Origin: an uncultured Eubacteriales bacterium
GTDB taxonomy: Bacteria; Bacillota; Clostridia; Oscillospirales; Acutalibacteraceae
Reading direction: 5' to 3'
Assembly (NCBI GenBank): GCA_900316555.1
Contig: ONDL01000028.1
Coordinates: forward strand, 1 to 34,960
DNA length: 34,960 nucleotides
Shown here: in pieces, positions 7,516-15,871 of the stretch
How the letters are laid out: each line of letters begins with the position of its first letter
Numbering within the stretch: the stretch's first letter is position 1
Made by a program: the position numbers and the translations under genes
The notes under the pieces: model-generated
The model's input: the letters and a program-made list of their open reading frames with translations, nothing else
The model's database searches: none
What the model was told of the DNA's origin: nothing

Positions 7516-9984
7516 ATGGGCAAAAGACTCAACCCCTACTCCGTAAAAAGCCGCCACTGGCTGGCGCTGACCTTCGCCGCCGCGCTGTGCATGGCGCTGC
7601 TGCTGTTTGTGCCGTTTATAGTCTTTAACAACGGCATATTCTTCTACTTCGGTGATTTCAACGTACAGGAGATCCCGTTCTACCAGCTCATTCACGGACA
7701 GGTGCGCGACGGCACCCTCGGGTGGAACCACCTGACCGACCTCGGTACCGACACCCTCGCGAGCTACAGCTTCTATCTGATGGGCAGTCCGTTCTTCTGG
7801 CTGACTATCCCGTTCCCGAATGAATTCGTGCCGTACCTTATCGGCCCGATACTGATATTGAAGTTCGCCTGCACCGCTTCGTCGGCGTACCTCTGGCTGC
7901 AGCGCCACGTCCGCTTCAAGGGCTACGCGGCTGTCGGCGGAATCCTCTATGCGTTCTCGGGCTTCTCGCTCTACAACGTGTTCTTCTTCCACTTCCACGA
8001 GCCGATGATGATGTTTCCGCTGCTGCTCGCGGCTCTCGACTGCTTCCTCTACGACAGGCGGCGCGGGATATTCGCGGTCGCGGTATGCGCGGCGTGCGTA
8101 GTAAACTACTACTTCTTCGTCGGACAGGCGCTGTTTGTAATCATGTATTTCATTGTCCTCGCCTGCACGAAGACTTGGAAGTTCAGAATCACCGAGTTCC
8201 TTCTGCTCGCGCTCGAGGTGCTCATAGGCTTTGCGGGCGCGATGTTCATGCTGCTTCCGAGCGTCCTCGGACTTCTCGGCAATCCGCGCCTTGACAGCTA
8301 CCCCAAGGGCTGGAACGCTCTTGTCTACGACAGACCGCAGCGCTACTGGCTGATGCTGCTCGCGTTCTTTTTCCCGGCGGACATACCTGCTCTGCCGACC
8401 TTCACGCCCGAGTCAAACTGCAAATGGGCGAGCGTCGCCGGCTGGCTGCCGTTCTTCGGAATGACGGGAGTGATAGCGTATCTCCAGCTCCACAGGAAAA
8501 GCTGGCTCAAGAAGATGATACTGCTGCTCATACTCTTCGCGGCGGTTCCCGCGCTCAACAGTATGTTCCAGCTGTTAAATATCTCGATTTTCTACACGAG
8601 ATGGTTCTATATGCTCGTGCTGATGATGGTGCTCGCCACCCTTCGCTCGGTCGAGGACACGCGCGCCGACTGGAACCGCGCCTTTGTTTGGTCGGCGGGA
8701 ATCACGGCGGGCTTCTCGCTGCTGATCGGCGTTATGCCCGATTTAACGGAGGAGAAGGACAAGGAGATATTCAGGCTCGGCGTCGAGGCTGACAGGATAC
8801 GTTTCTGGATCTACGCGATATTCGCCCTCGCGGGTCTTCTCTGCTTTATACTGCTCTACCGCAAGTTCGGCAACACAAAACGGCGGTGGTTTGTCGCGAT
8901 GACGGCGGGCGTTTTCGCCGTCGCGATGGGAGCCTCGTACTTTTCTGTCGGAACGGGCGTGCTCGAGAGCGGAACCACCCAGACTATCCAGAGATATATC
9001 ATCAACCAGCGCGACAAGATAGAGATAGACGACCTCGAGGACGTGCGCAGCGACTTCTACAAGGACGTTGACAACACCGCGATGTACTGGAAGGTGCAGA
9101 GCATCAACTGCTTCCAAAGCTCGGTTTCGCCGTCGCTCATGCAGTTCTACAAGAATATCGGCATAACCCGCGACGTAGCCTCGCGGCCTGATTTCAGCGC
9201 ATACGGAATCCGTCCGCTGCTCAGTACAAAATATTACTTCGATTACAACCACGACAACCTCGACCACTCCAAGGACGAGAGCTTCGTCGACATCGACGGC
9301 AACACCAAGATGCCCTGCTGGAAGTTCCTCAAGGAGTGCAACGGCTTTGATATATACGAAAACGAGTGCTATATCCCGATGGGCTTCGTCTTTGACAACT
9401 ACGTCACCGAGGAGGAGTTCGACCGCGTAGCCGACCAGAACAGACCTCAGGCGCTGCTCTACGGAATGGTGCTTACCCGCGAGCAGATGGCGAAGTACTC
9501 AGACATCACGGGCTACACAGAGAAGCGCTACAGCGCGCTCTACGGCACCGAGCCGAAGCTGTTCAAGAGCTCGGTCGAGAGCTACGCCTTCGGCGAGCAG
9601 CCGTACCGCGAGGCTTGCGAAAAGCTCGCTCAGGACTGCTGCGACAGCTTCCGCTACACCGACGACGGCTTCTGCGCGGAGTACGAGAACTTCGGCAGCG
9701 ATAAACTGATGTTTTTCAGCATACCATACAGCGAGGGCTTCACCGCAGAGGTAAACGGCGAGCCCGTTGACATAGAAAAGGTCGATTTCGGTCTGATGGC
9801 GGTCAGAGTACCCGGCAAGTCGAAATGCGACATCGTCTTTCACTACGAAACCCCGGGGTTCAGATTGGGCTTACAGGTCAGCGCCTGCGCTGGAATCGTG
9901 CTTGCCGTTTACCTCACGGCGGTGCTGATTATTTGGATTATAAGGAGAAAACGCAATGCTATCAGAAAAAATTCTCGGATATAA
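7516..9984 (+). CDS. YfhO-family polytopic membrane protein
   Basis: An 822-residue protein with about a dozen hydrophobic segments through the first 500 residues, a soluble extracytoplasmic part (about 500-780) and a last membrane span near 790-812. The early GDFNVQEIPFYQLIH and LGTDTLASYSFY motifs, and the conserved layout with a C-terminal membrane anchor, are those of the bacterial YfhO family. Members studied in Bacillus and Listeria act in sugar decoration of envelope polymers such as lipoteichoic acid, in a GT-C-like fold. The ribosome binding site AAAGGAAAG fits ATG 7516. Its last 29 bases overlap the start of the PepV gene. It heads a run that also has a GT2 and a LicD protein, supporting an envelope glycan role; the exact sugar is unknown. 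Confidence 0.82.
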   Translation: MGKRLNPYSVKSRHWLALTFAAALCMALLLFVPFIVFNNGIFFYFGDFNVQEIPFYQLIHGQVRDGTLGWNHLTDLGTDTLASYSFYLMGSPFFWLTIPFPNEFVPYLIGPILILKFACTASSAYLWLQRHVRFKGYAAVGGILYAFSGFSLYNVFFFHFHEPMMMFPLLLAALDCFLYDRRRGIFAVAVCAACVVNYYFFVGQALFVIMYFIVLACTKTWKFRITEFLLLALEVLIGFAGAMFMLLPSVLGLLGNPRLDSYPKGWNALVYDRPQRYWLMLLAFFFPADIPALPTFTPESNCKWASVAGWLPFFGMTGVIAYLQLHRKSWLKKMILLLILFAAVPALNSMFQLLNISIFYTRWFYMLVLMMVLATLRSVEDTRADWNRAFVWSAGITAGFSLLIGVMPDLTEEKDKEIFRLGVEADRIRFWIYAIFALAGLLCFILLYRKFGNTKRRWFVAMTAGVFAVAMGASYFSVGTGVLESGTTQTIQRYIINQRDKIEIDDLEDVRSDFYKDVDNTAMYWKVQSINCFQSSVSPSLMQFYKNIGITRDVASRPDFSAYGIRPLLSTKYYFDYNHDNLDHSKDESFVDIDGNTKMPCWKFLKECNGFDIYENECYIPMGFVFDNYVTEEEFDRVADQNRPQALLYGMVLTREQMAKYSDITGYTEKRYSALYGTEPKLFKSSVESYAFGEQPYREACEKLAQDCCDSFRYTDDGFCAEYENFGSDKLMFFSIPYSEGFTAEVNGEPVDIEKVDFGLMAVRVPGKSKCDIVFHYETPGFRLGLQVSACAGIVLAVYLTAVLIIWIIRRKRNAIRKNSRI

Positions 9985-11314
9985 AGACGAGCTGTTTGAG
10001 GATCTCAACACCCTCATCTCGATTGAATCCATCGACGGCTCGCGTGACGCGGACTGCGAAAAGGCTCTTGAGTTTGTGCTCAAGAGGGCAAAGGACTTCG
10101 GACTTCTTCCCGAGCGCGTAACGGACAAGAGCGGTCAGGTAGACCTCGGCTCGGGCGGCAGACTCTGCGCGGTGCTGACCCACCTCGACGTGGTTCCCGC
10201 GGGCAACAGCTGGAGCCTCAGTCCATACGCTCTCACCGAGCGCGACGGCAGGCTCTACGGCAGGGGCATCGCCGACGACAAGGGCGCCGCGATGGTCGCT
10301 CTATACTGCATGCGCGCGCTCAGGGAGCTGGGCGTTGAGGGCAAAAACACCCTCAGGGCTATCTTCGGCACCGCCGAGGAGACGGGCATGACCGATATGG
10401 AGGGCTATTTTGCCAAAAAGCCGCTGCCCGACCTCGCCTTCACTCCCGACAGCGAGTACGGCATCTGCTATGCCGAAAAGGGCATACTGCACGTCGAAAT
10501 CAGCACCCCGACCAACGAGGCGACGGTGCTCTCGCAGTTCCACGCGGGCAAGGCAGTCAACGCCGTACCCGACCTCGCATATGTAATGCTCGATTCATCG
10601 GGCTACGACGAGCAGCTTCTCATGCGCCTTGCCGACGCGGGCGAGGGCAGCTTTGAATTCAACCATACGCTCGACGGCCTGATGATCATCAGCCGCGGCA
10701 GAGCAGCTCACGCCTGCGAGCCTCAGAAGGGCTTCAACGCGGCGGCGGCGCTGATAGATCTGATCGCCAACGCCTACGTCGTTCACGAGATCGGCGCTGT
10801 TGCGTCGTTCATCGACTACGCCCTCAACGGCGAGACAAACGGCAGGTCGCTCGGGCTTAAGATGAGCGACGCGGTGTCCGGCGCGCTGACCGTGAACCTC
10901 GGCAGCGTCCACATCGAGGGCGACGAAGCGCGCGCGTGCTTCGATATCCGCTATCCCGTCACGATCAACGGCGACTACGTGATGCGCCAGTTCCGCAAGG
11001 TCGCCGAGAGCAGCGGACTGAGAGTAAAGCTCCTGCACCACGGCAAACCGCTCTATGTTGAGAAGGACTCCGAGCTTATCAGACTCCTCGGCGACGCATA
11101 CCGCGCCGTAACGGGCGAGGAAGCCGAGCTTTATTCCACCGGCGGCGGCACCTACGCGCGCAAGCTCGGCGGCAAGGGAGTAGCCTTCGGCCCGAACTTC
11201 AAGGGCGACGATATCCGCATGCACAACGCCGACGAGAGCGTCGACAAGGAAAACTTCCTCAGGCATATGCAGATCTGCTTTGAGGCGATGTACAGAATGT
11301 ACACACTGGAGTGA
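9956..11314 (+). CDS. M20 metallodipeptidase, PepV/Sapep type
   Basis: The 452-residue protein carries the whole M20 catalytic set: His76 and Asp78 in LTHLDVVPAG, the bridging Asp107/Asp108 in YGRGIADDKG, the Glu141-Glu142 pair in GTAEETG, Asp165 in FTPDSEYG and His423 in DIRMHNADE. The spacing and length match PepV-type dipeptidases, with a lid domain inserted in the middle. It should hydrolyse dipeptides in the cytosol using two divalent metals. AAGGAGAAAAC (about 9941-9951) is the ribosome binding site, and the start lies inside the end of the YfhO gene. Its presence in an envelope operon is unusual; recycling of wall dipeptides is one speculation. Confidence 0.9.
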   Translation: MLSEKILGYKDELFEDLNTLISIESIDGSRDADCEKALEFVLKRAKDFGLLPERVTDKSGQVDLGSGGRLCAVLTHLDVVPAGNSWSLSPYALTERDGRLYGRGIADDKGAAMVALYCMRALRELGVEGKNTLRAIFGTAEETGMTDMEGYFAKKPLPDLAFTPDSEYGICYAEKGILHVEISTPTNEATVLSQFHAGKAVNAVPDLAYVMLDSSGYDEQLLMRLADAGEGSFEFNHTLDGLMIISRGRAAHACEPQKGFNAAAALIDLIANAYVVHEIGAVASFIDYALNGETNGRSLGLKMSDAVSGALTVNLGSVHIEGDEARACFDIRYPVTINGDYVMRQFRKVAESSGLRVKLLHHGKPLYVEKDSELIRLLGDAYRAVTGEEAELYSTGGGTYARKLGGKGVAFGPNFKGDDIRMHNADESVDKENFLRHMQICFEAMYRMYTLE

Positions 11315-11316
11315 CT

Positions 11317-12054
11317 ATGAGCAGGGAAAGGATCATCAAACAACAGGCGCGCGAATCGCTCAGGGGCAACATTACCGCGCTGATTGCCGGATTTCTGGCT
11401 CTTGCCGTCATGGGGGTTATCATCTTTGACGTGCCGGTTTTCGCGGCGTATCTCCTCAACCTCGTCGACGCGGAGTCGGGCGAGGTCACGGGCGACAGCT
11501 TTTTGTGGTACCTGCTGCTCGAATTCGGAGCGCTGGTGCTCGCGGCGGTATTTTCTCCGCTTATCAACGGCTTCTTCAGGCTCGCCGCAGACACCGCCGT
11601 CAAGGGCGGCTGCGAGATAAACAGCTTCTTTTATTTCTTCTCTTCTCCGCGCAGGTATTTCAGAACCCTCGCGGTCAACATGGGACTATGCGCGCTTTAT
11701 TCGCTGCTGACGGCTCCTCTCGCTATCGCGGGCAGGCTGCTCGGCGACGTTCTGCCTGCACCTGCGATCACCGCGGTGCTTGTGATATGGCAGATCTTCG
11801 TATATATCTTCTTTATCCACTATCCGCTCGCGGCGTACGCCATAAACGACAGCCGTCAGGCGTATTACTATGTATTCGGTTTTATCGGATTTTCATTCCG
11901 TTACAGCGGAGCGCTGATAAAGCTGATTTTCAGCATGCTCGGCTGGATCGCGCTTTGCTTCTTTATCATACCGACTTTGTATGTGGTTCCGTATCTCGCC
12001 GTGACGCTCATGAATTCGGCGCGCTGGCTCTTTGCGATGAATAATAAAATATAG
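11317..12054 (+). CDS. DUF975-like integral membrane protein
   Basis: A 245-residue protein with about five to six membrane spans and a short basic N-terminus (R..AR.SLRGN) that resembles DUF975 proteins of Firmicutes. No catalytic motif is visible and the function is unknown. A GTG at 11311 would add two residues, but GGAG at 11308-11311 is spaced correctly for ATG 11317, so that start is used. The start is two bases past the PepV stop codon and the next gene follows by 10 bases, so the gene is part of the same transcript. Confidence 0.7.
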   Translation: MSRERIIKQQARESLRGNITALIAGFLALAVMGVIIFDVPVFAAYLLNLVDAESGEVTGDSFLWYLLLEFGALVLAAVFSPLINGFFRLAADTAVKGGCEINSFFYFFSSPRRYFRTLAVNMGLCALYSLLTAPLAIAGRLLGDVLPAPAITAVLVIWQIFVYIFFIHYPLAAYAINDSRQAYYYVFGFIGFSFRYSGALIKLIFSMLGWIALCFFIIPTLYVVPYLAVTLMNSARWLFAMNNKI

Positions 12055-12064
12055 GACTGATAGC

Positions 12065-13129
12065 ATGATTGTTTCACTTTGCATGATCGCCTACAACGAG
12101 GCTGAGGCGATCGAGGGACTTTTCAGCGATATCTCGCTGCAGGAGTACCCGCACGAGAAAATTGAAATTGTCTTTGTTGACAGTATGTCGACCGACTCGA
12201 CCTACGAGCGCATGGAGGAGTTCAGGAACACCGACTACGGCTTCCTCGACGTCAAGATCGTCCAGTGCGCCAAGCGCAACCAGGCGTTCTCGTGGAACGC
12301 AGCGCTCATGACCGCGACTGGCGACGTTATTATCCGCGTCGACGCACACGCGCGCATTCCGCGCAACTTCGTCTCGCGCAACGTCTATAACCTCAAGCAG
12401 GGCGAGAACGTTGTCGGCGGCGGCAGACCGAACATCAGCTCAAACGTCAGCTCGTGGAAGCTGACTCTCCTTGCGGCAGAGGACTCGCTGTTCGGCAGCT
12501 CGATCGCCGCATACCGCCGTCCCGCGACGCAGAAGGAGTATATGGACAGCCTCTTCCACGCCGCCTACAGGCGAAAGGTCATCGCGAAGGTCGGCGGCTT
12601 CAATGAGAACCTCGGACGCACCGAGGACAACGAGTTCCATTACCGCATAAGAATGGCGGGCTTCAAGATGTGCTGCTGTCCGGATATCATCTCGTACCAG
12701 CACTCGCGTAATACCCTCAAGCACATGATCCGCCAGAAATACTCAAACGGCAGGTGGATAGGCCTGACGCTTTCGGAGTGCCCGGGGTGTCTTAGCTACT
12801 TCCACTTCGCGCCGTTCATCTTCGTGATGATGGTTCTCCTGCTTACCGTGGCCGCGGCGCTCGGCAGACCGATGCTGCTGTATATGCTGCTGCTCGTCTA
12901 CGGTATGTTCGACGCGGTCAACACCGTCGGCTGCTTCACCCTAAAGAACGTACAGCCGCAGTTCTTCCTGCTGCCGCTGATATTTCCGCTTCTTCACGTC
13001 GCCTACGGCGTAGGAACGCTCGTCGGACTGCTGCAGATACCCTTCTGGCGGCGCAAGATCAAGAACAGCCACGCCAAGGAGCACATCGAGAAGGTAAAGC
13101 GCAAAATCAAGGAAAACACAAGAAAGTAA
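12065..13129 (+). CDS. Membrane-associated GT2 glycosyltransferase, ExoA-like
   Basis: The 354-residue protein begins with the GT-A Rossmann start VSLCMIAYNEAEAIEGL, then FVDSMSTDST and a DxD-like DVIIRVDAHARIP segment (about 90-104). The acceptor-side acid is in NLGRTEDNEFHYRIR (about 182-197). Two hydrophobic stretches follow around 245-285 and another near 300-325, giving a C-terminal membrane anchor, and the tail is strongly basic. This is the layout of ExoA-type transferases that add sugars to lipid-linked oligosaccharides. Donor and acceptor cannot be read. It is placed between the DUF975-like gene and licD, with 10-base gaps on both sides. Confidence 0.87.
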   Translation: MIVSLCMIAYNEAEAIEGLFSDISLQEYPHEKIEIVFVDSMSTDSTYERMEEFRNTDYGFLDVKIVQCAKRNQAFSWNAALMTATGDVIIRVDAHARIPRNFVSRNVYNLKQGENVVGGGRPNISSNVSSWKLTLLAAEDSLFGSSIAAYRRPATQKEYMDSLFHAAYRRKVIAKVGGFNENLGRTEDNEFHYRIRMAGFKMCCCPDIISYQHSRNTLKHMIRQKYSNGRWIGLTLSECPGCLSYFHFAPFIFVMMVLLLTVAAALGRPMLLYMLLLVYGMFDAVNTVGCFTLKNVQPQFFLLPLIFPLLHVAYGVGTLVGLLQIPFWRRKIKNSHAKEHIEKVKRKIKENTRK

Positions 13130-13139
13130 CAGGTGCCGT

Positions 13140-14015
13140 ATGGACAAGGTAGAATTAACTCCGGAGCTGCTGCGCGAGCTGCAGCTCAAGCAGCTCGATA
13201 TGCTCGTATATTTCCGCGACTTCTGCGAGAAGAACAACCTCACCTTCTGGCTGATAGGCGGCGGTCTGATCGGCGCTCTCCGCGAGGGCGGCTTTGTGCC
13301 GTGGGACGACGACGTCGACGTCATGCTCCCGCGCGAGGACTACGAGAAGCTGCCAGTGCTCTGGCGTGAACAGGGCATGGACGGCCGCTTCCGCCTGCTC
13401 AAAACCGACGATGAGGTCTTTACGGGCAACATCTTCATCACAATCACCGACACAAACTACACCATGGTCAAGACGAATCAGGTCGACGTCGACATTCCGC
13501 ACGGACTGGTGCTCGACGTATTTCCGCTCGACGTCGCGCCCGACGGAAGGTTCGCGCGCAAGCGTCAGCTCGTCTGGACGATGCTCTACTCTCTGTTTCT
13601 GGCTCAGGTCGTGCCCGAGAACCACGGCGGTATCCTCGGCTTCGGCAGCCGCGTCCTGCTCGGGATATTCCGCGGCAGGAAGCTGCGCAACAAAATCTGG
13701 CGCGCCTGCGAGAAACACATGAAGAAGTACAGGCTAAGCGAGAACAAGTGCGTGACGGAGCTTTGCTCGGGGCCGTACTGGATGCGCTTCGAGTACCCGA
13801 AGGAGATCTACGAGGGAATTGACTACGTTACCTTCGAGGGGCTGAAAATGCCCTGTATGTCGGGCTACGACGACTACCTGACGCGCGTTTTCGGCGACTA
13901 TATGCAGCGTCCGCCCGTCGACAAGCAGAAGCCTCACCACGACATCGCCTACCTTGACCTCAACACTCCCTGCGAGGTGTACGACAATGCCCACAGAAAA
14001 GCTGACAAGGGATAA
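13140..14015 (+). CDS. LicD-family phosphotransferase
   Basis: A 291-residue protein with the LicD nucleotidyltransferase-fold core: FWLIGGGLIGALREGGFVPWDDD at about 36-58 (GG pair, then Asp56-58 and Asp60), the metal and nucleotide site. Eukaryotic fukutin and bacterial LicD share this pattern. LicD proteins transfer phosphocholine or a similar phospho-substituent from a CDP-linked donor onto envelope sugars. No licA, licB or licC is in the window, so the substituent may not be choline. AGGTG (13131-13135) serves as ribosome binding site. The 3' end overlaps the alkD start by 29 bases, the same overlap as at the YfhO/PepV junction. Confidence 0.88.
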   Translation: MDKVELTPELLRELQLKQLDMLVYFRDFCEKNNLTFWLIGGGLIGALREGGFVPWDDDVDVMLPREDYEKLPVLWREQGMDGRFRLLKTDDEVFTGNIFITITDTNYTMVKTNQVDVDIPHGLVLDVFPLDVAPDGRFARKRQLVWTMLYSLFLAQVVPENHGGILGFGSRVLLGIFRGRKLRNKIWRACEKHMKKYRLSENKCVTELCSGPYWMRFEYPKEIYEGIDYVTFEGLKMPCMSGYDDYLTRVFGDYMQRPPVDKQKPHHDIAYLDLNTPCEVYDNAHRKADKG

Positions 14016-14694
14016 TTACCAAATTCTGATTGACGAGCTGAGAGCGTCGGCTGACGGAAAGTACCGCGACTTCCATTCCTCACTCGTGCCGAACGAGGAA
14101 AAGGACAGGATACTCGGCGTGAGAATGCCCCGCCTGCGCGAAATCGCCAAGGAAATCGGGAGGAACGACGCGCGCGGATTTCTTGAGATCTGCGGCGATG
14201 ATTACTACGAGGAGCGGATCCTCCGCGCGATAGTGACGGGGCTGATAAAACCCGAGGGCTTTGACGACCTGCGCGCTCTTTCCGACGGATTTTTGCCCTA
14301 TGTCAACAGCTGGGCGGTCTGCGACTGCTTCTGCTCGGGACTAAAGGGCGTGAAGAAGTACAGGGCGGAGTTTTTTGAACACATAGGGGAGTACCTGAGC
14401 GGCGGCGACTGGGAACAGCGTGTCGCGCTCGTGCTCATGCTCAATTACTATCTCGATGATGAGTACATCGACCGCGTCCTCGAGCGGACGGATAAGGTGC
14501 AAAGCGGAGCGTACTACGTGCAGATGGCTCAGGCGTGGCTTCTGGCTACGGCTCTGGCGAAGTGTCCCGGACAAGCGCTTGAGTATTACAAGGACAATAA
14601 CCTAAGCCGCAATGTGTTCGGCAAAGCCGTTCAGAAGGCGGTCGAGAGCCGCAGAATAGACGGCGAAACAAAAAAGTTTCTGCGGACTCTGTAA
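13987..14694 (+). CDS. alkD: AlkD-like DNA alkylation repair glycosylase
   Basis: A 235-residue all-helical HEAT-repeat protein. YVNSWAVCD places Trp109 and Asp113, a basic residue in DWEQRVALV is Arg145 and another Trp sits in AQAWLLA (184). These line up with the Trp/Asp/Arg/Trp set that AlkD enzymes use to excise N3- and N7-alkylated purines without flipping the base. The nearest ribosome binding site, GAGGTG (13974-13979), fits ATG 13987; an upstream in-frame start would lie deep in licD. It is the last gene of the six-gene run and is followed at once by the ribU promoter. Why a DNA repair gene is coupled to envelope genes is not evident. Confidence 0.88.
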   Translation: MPTEKLTRDNYQILIDELRASADGKYRDFHSSLVPNEEKDRILGVRMPRLREIAKEIGRNDARGFLEICGDDYYEERILRAIVTGLIKPEGFDDLRALSDGFLPYVNSWAVCDCFCSGLKGVKKYRAEFFEHIGEYLSGGDWEQRVALVLMLNYYLDDEYIDRVLERTDKVQSGAYYVQMAQAWLLATALAKCPGQALEYYKDNNLSRNVFGKAVQKAVESRRIDGETKKFLRTL

Positions 14695-14699
14695 ATCAC

Positions 14700-14727
14700 T
14701 TGACAAATCGACACACGTGCATATAAT
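14700..14727 (+). promoter_or_regulatory. Sigma-A promoter of ribU
   Basis: Perfect TTGACA (14700-14705), a 16-base spacer and perfect TATAAT (14722-14727). Transcription should start about 8 bases before the FMN aptamer. Confidence 0.85.
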
Positions 14728-14739
14728 AATATATAGGTT

Positions 14740-14853
14740 GTTTTCGGGGCGGAGTGAAATTCTCCACCGGCGGTTATAGTCCGCGAACAGACGAAAGTCT
14801 GCCGAGCCTGTGAAATTCAGGCACCGACGGTTAAAGTCCGGATGATAGAAAAC
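14740..14853 (+). ncRNA. FMN (RFN) riboswitch aptamer
   Basis: The RFN signature is clear: GGGGCGGAGTGAAATTCTCC near the 5' end, CCGGCGGTTATAGTCCGCGA, a variable arm AGACGAAAGTCT, then GAGCCTGTGAAATTCAGGCA and CCGACGGTTAAAGTCCGGATG. Closing helix P1 is GTTTTC (14740-14745) with GAAAAC (14848-14853). It binds flavin mononucleotide and controls the riboflavin transporter gene downstream. Confidence 0.97.
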
Positions 14854-14889
14854 GCGCACAGCGGCTCTGCCGCAACAAATACGCGCATA

Positions 14890-14924
14890 AAGTCCCGACG
14901 CAGCAGCGTCGGGACTTTTTTCTT
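14890..14924 (+). terminator. FMN riboswitch-controlled terminator
   Basis: AAGTCCCGACGC (14890-14901) pairs perfectly with GCGTCGGGACTT (14906-14917) around a 4-base loop, with a T-run after it. It lies between the aptamer and ribU, so control is most likely by premature termination when FMN is abundant. Confidence 0.9.
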
Positions 14925-14987
14925 TAGGCGGGCGAAAGCGCCCACCGGCGTCGAACAGCCTAAAATAATTTTTTAGGAGGTCATTTT

Positions 14988-15659
14988 ATGACTGTCAAAG
15001 GAAATGAGCGTATCAAGGCTGTCGCGGCCATGGCTATGCTCACCGCACTCGCGATCGCCGCGGATATCTTTCTCAGGATCCCGAACATCGGCGGCATTCT
15101 CACCTACGAGCCCAAGGAGGTAATCCTCACCATCGGCGCGTTCATCTTCGGCACTATCCCGGGACTTATCATGTCGCTGGTCGTCTGCTTCGTCGAGATG
15201 ATCACGATCAGCACCACGGGTCCGATCGGTCTTTTGATGAATTTTCTCGCATCTGCGACGTTCGTCGGCGTAGCGTCGGTAATTTACCACCGCAAAAAGA
15301 CAATGGGCAGAGCGATCATCGGACTTGTTTCGGGTTCTCTGGCGATGATAGGCATTATGCTGCTGTGGAACTACATCATGACGCCGATTTACATGGGTGT
15401 ACCGCGCGAGGCGGTGCTTGATCTGTTCCTGCCGCTGCTGATTCCGTTCAATGCGATCAAGGCGGCTCTCAACTCAGCTGTCGTGCTTCTGCTCTACAAG
15501 GGCGTTGTCACCGCTCTGCGCAAGTCGAAGCTGATTCCGCAGCGCGAAAGCAACGACGGCGAGAACAAAAAGGTCAACACGATCATTCTCGTTATTGTAT
15601 CTGCCGTCGCGGTAGTGACCCTGCTGATGGTTCTGCTGATTTTCGCGAAAATCATCTGA
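14988..15659 (+). CDS. ribU: Riboflavin ECF transporter S-component RibU
   Basis: A 223-residue membrane protein with about six spans. The FLRIPNIGGILTYEPKEV block near residues 27-45 and the FGTIPGLIMSLVVCFVEM segment are typical of RibU, where they form the riboflavin-binding cavity. The S-component binds vitamin and works with a shared energising module (EcfA, EcfA', EcfT), which is not in this window. TTTAGGAGG (about 14974-14982) is a strong ribosome binding site. The FMN riboswitch directly upstream fixes the substrate as riboflavin with high confidence. No terminator was seen before the folT promoter. Confidence 0.95.
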   Translation: MTVKGNERIKAVAAMAMLTALAIAADIFLRIPNIGGILTYEPKEVILTIGAFIFGTIPGLIMSLVVCFVEMITISTTGPIGLLMNFLASATFVGVASVIYHRKKTMGRAIIGLVSGSLAMIGIMLLWNYIMTPIYMGVPREAVLDLFLPLLIPFNAIKAALNSAVVLLLYKGVVTALRKSKLIPQRESNDGENKKVNTIILVIVSAVAVVTLLMVLLIFAKII

Positions 15660-15684
15660 TTCTCACAGCGAAATCCGCAGGGGG

Positions 15685-15712
15685 TTGACAAATTGGCATA
15701 GAGTGCTATAAT
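15685..15712 (+). promoter_or_regulatory. Sigma-A promoter of folT
   Basis: Perfect TTGACA (15685-15690), a 16-base spacer and perfect TATAAT (15707-15712), the same strength and spacing as the ribU promoter. Confidence 0.85.
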
Positions 15713-15722
15713 ATTATAGAAA

Positions 15723-15816
15723 CCAGAGTAGAAAACGGAGCGTGAAGTGTTCCGCGGACGGGGAGTTGTCGCGGAGATGAAAGGCTCGCCTGCGGTTCCG
15801 TTTTCGCATCCCGCTG
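15723..15816 (+). ncRNA. Tetrahydrofolate (THF) riboswitch aptamer
   Basis: The conserved pieces are present in order: GAGTAG (15726-15731), GTGAAGTG (15742-15749), and GCATCC (15806-15811) at the 3' side. Helix P2 is AAAACGGA with TCCGTTTT, and P3 is TCCGC-GAC with GTC-GCGGA. The P1 pairing looks short. These features and the folT gene downstream support a folate riboswitch; the assignment was made by eye. Confidence 0.85.
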
Positions 15817-15831
15817 TCGTTTGAATTTTTC

Positions 15832-15860
15832 GGCGGACAGCTTTGTCCGCCTTTTATTTT
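15832..15860 (+). terminator. THF riboswitch-controlled terminator
   Basis: GGCGGACA (15832-15839) pairs with TGTCCGCC (15844-15851), followed by T-runs. GCGGAC inside aptamer helix P3 (15754-15759) is complementary to GTCCGC in the terminator (15845-15850), giving a plausible antiterminator in the ligand-free state. Confidence 0.75.
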
Positions 15861-15871
15861 TGGGGGTTAAT

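Noticed and set aside
15821..15871. Longer FolT start within the riboswitch terminator
   Set aside because: The upstream frame covers the terminator hairpin and has no ribosome binding site; ATG 15872 follows a G-rich site and gives the normal FolT length.
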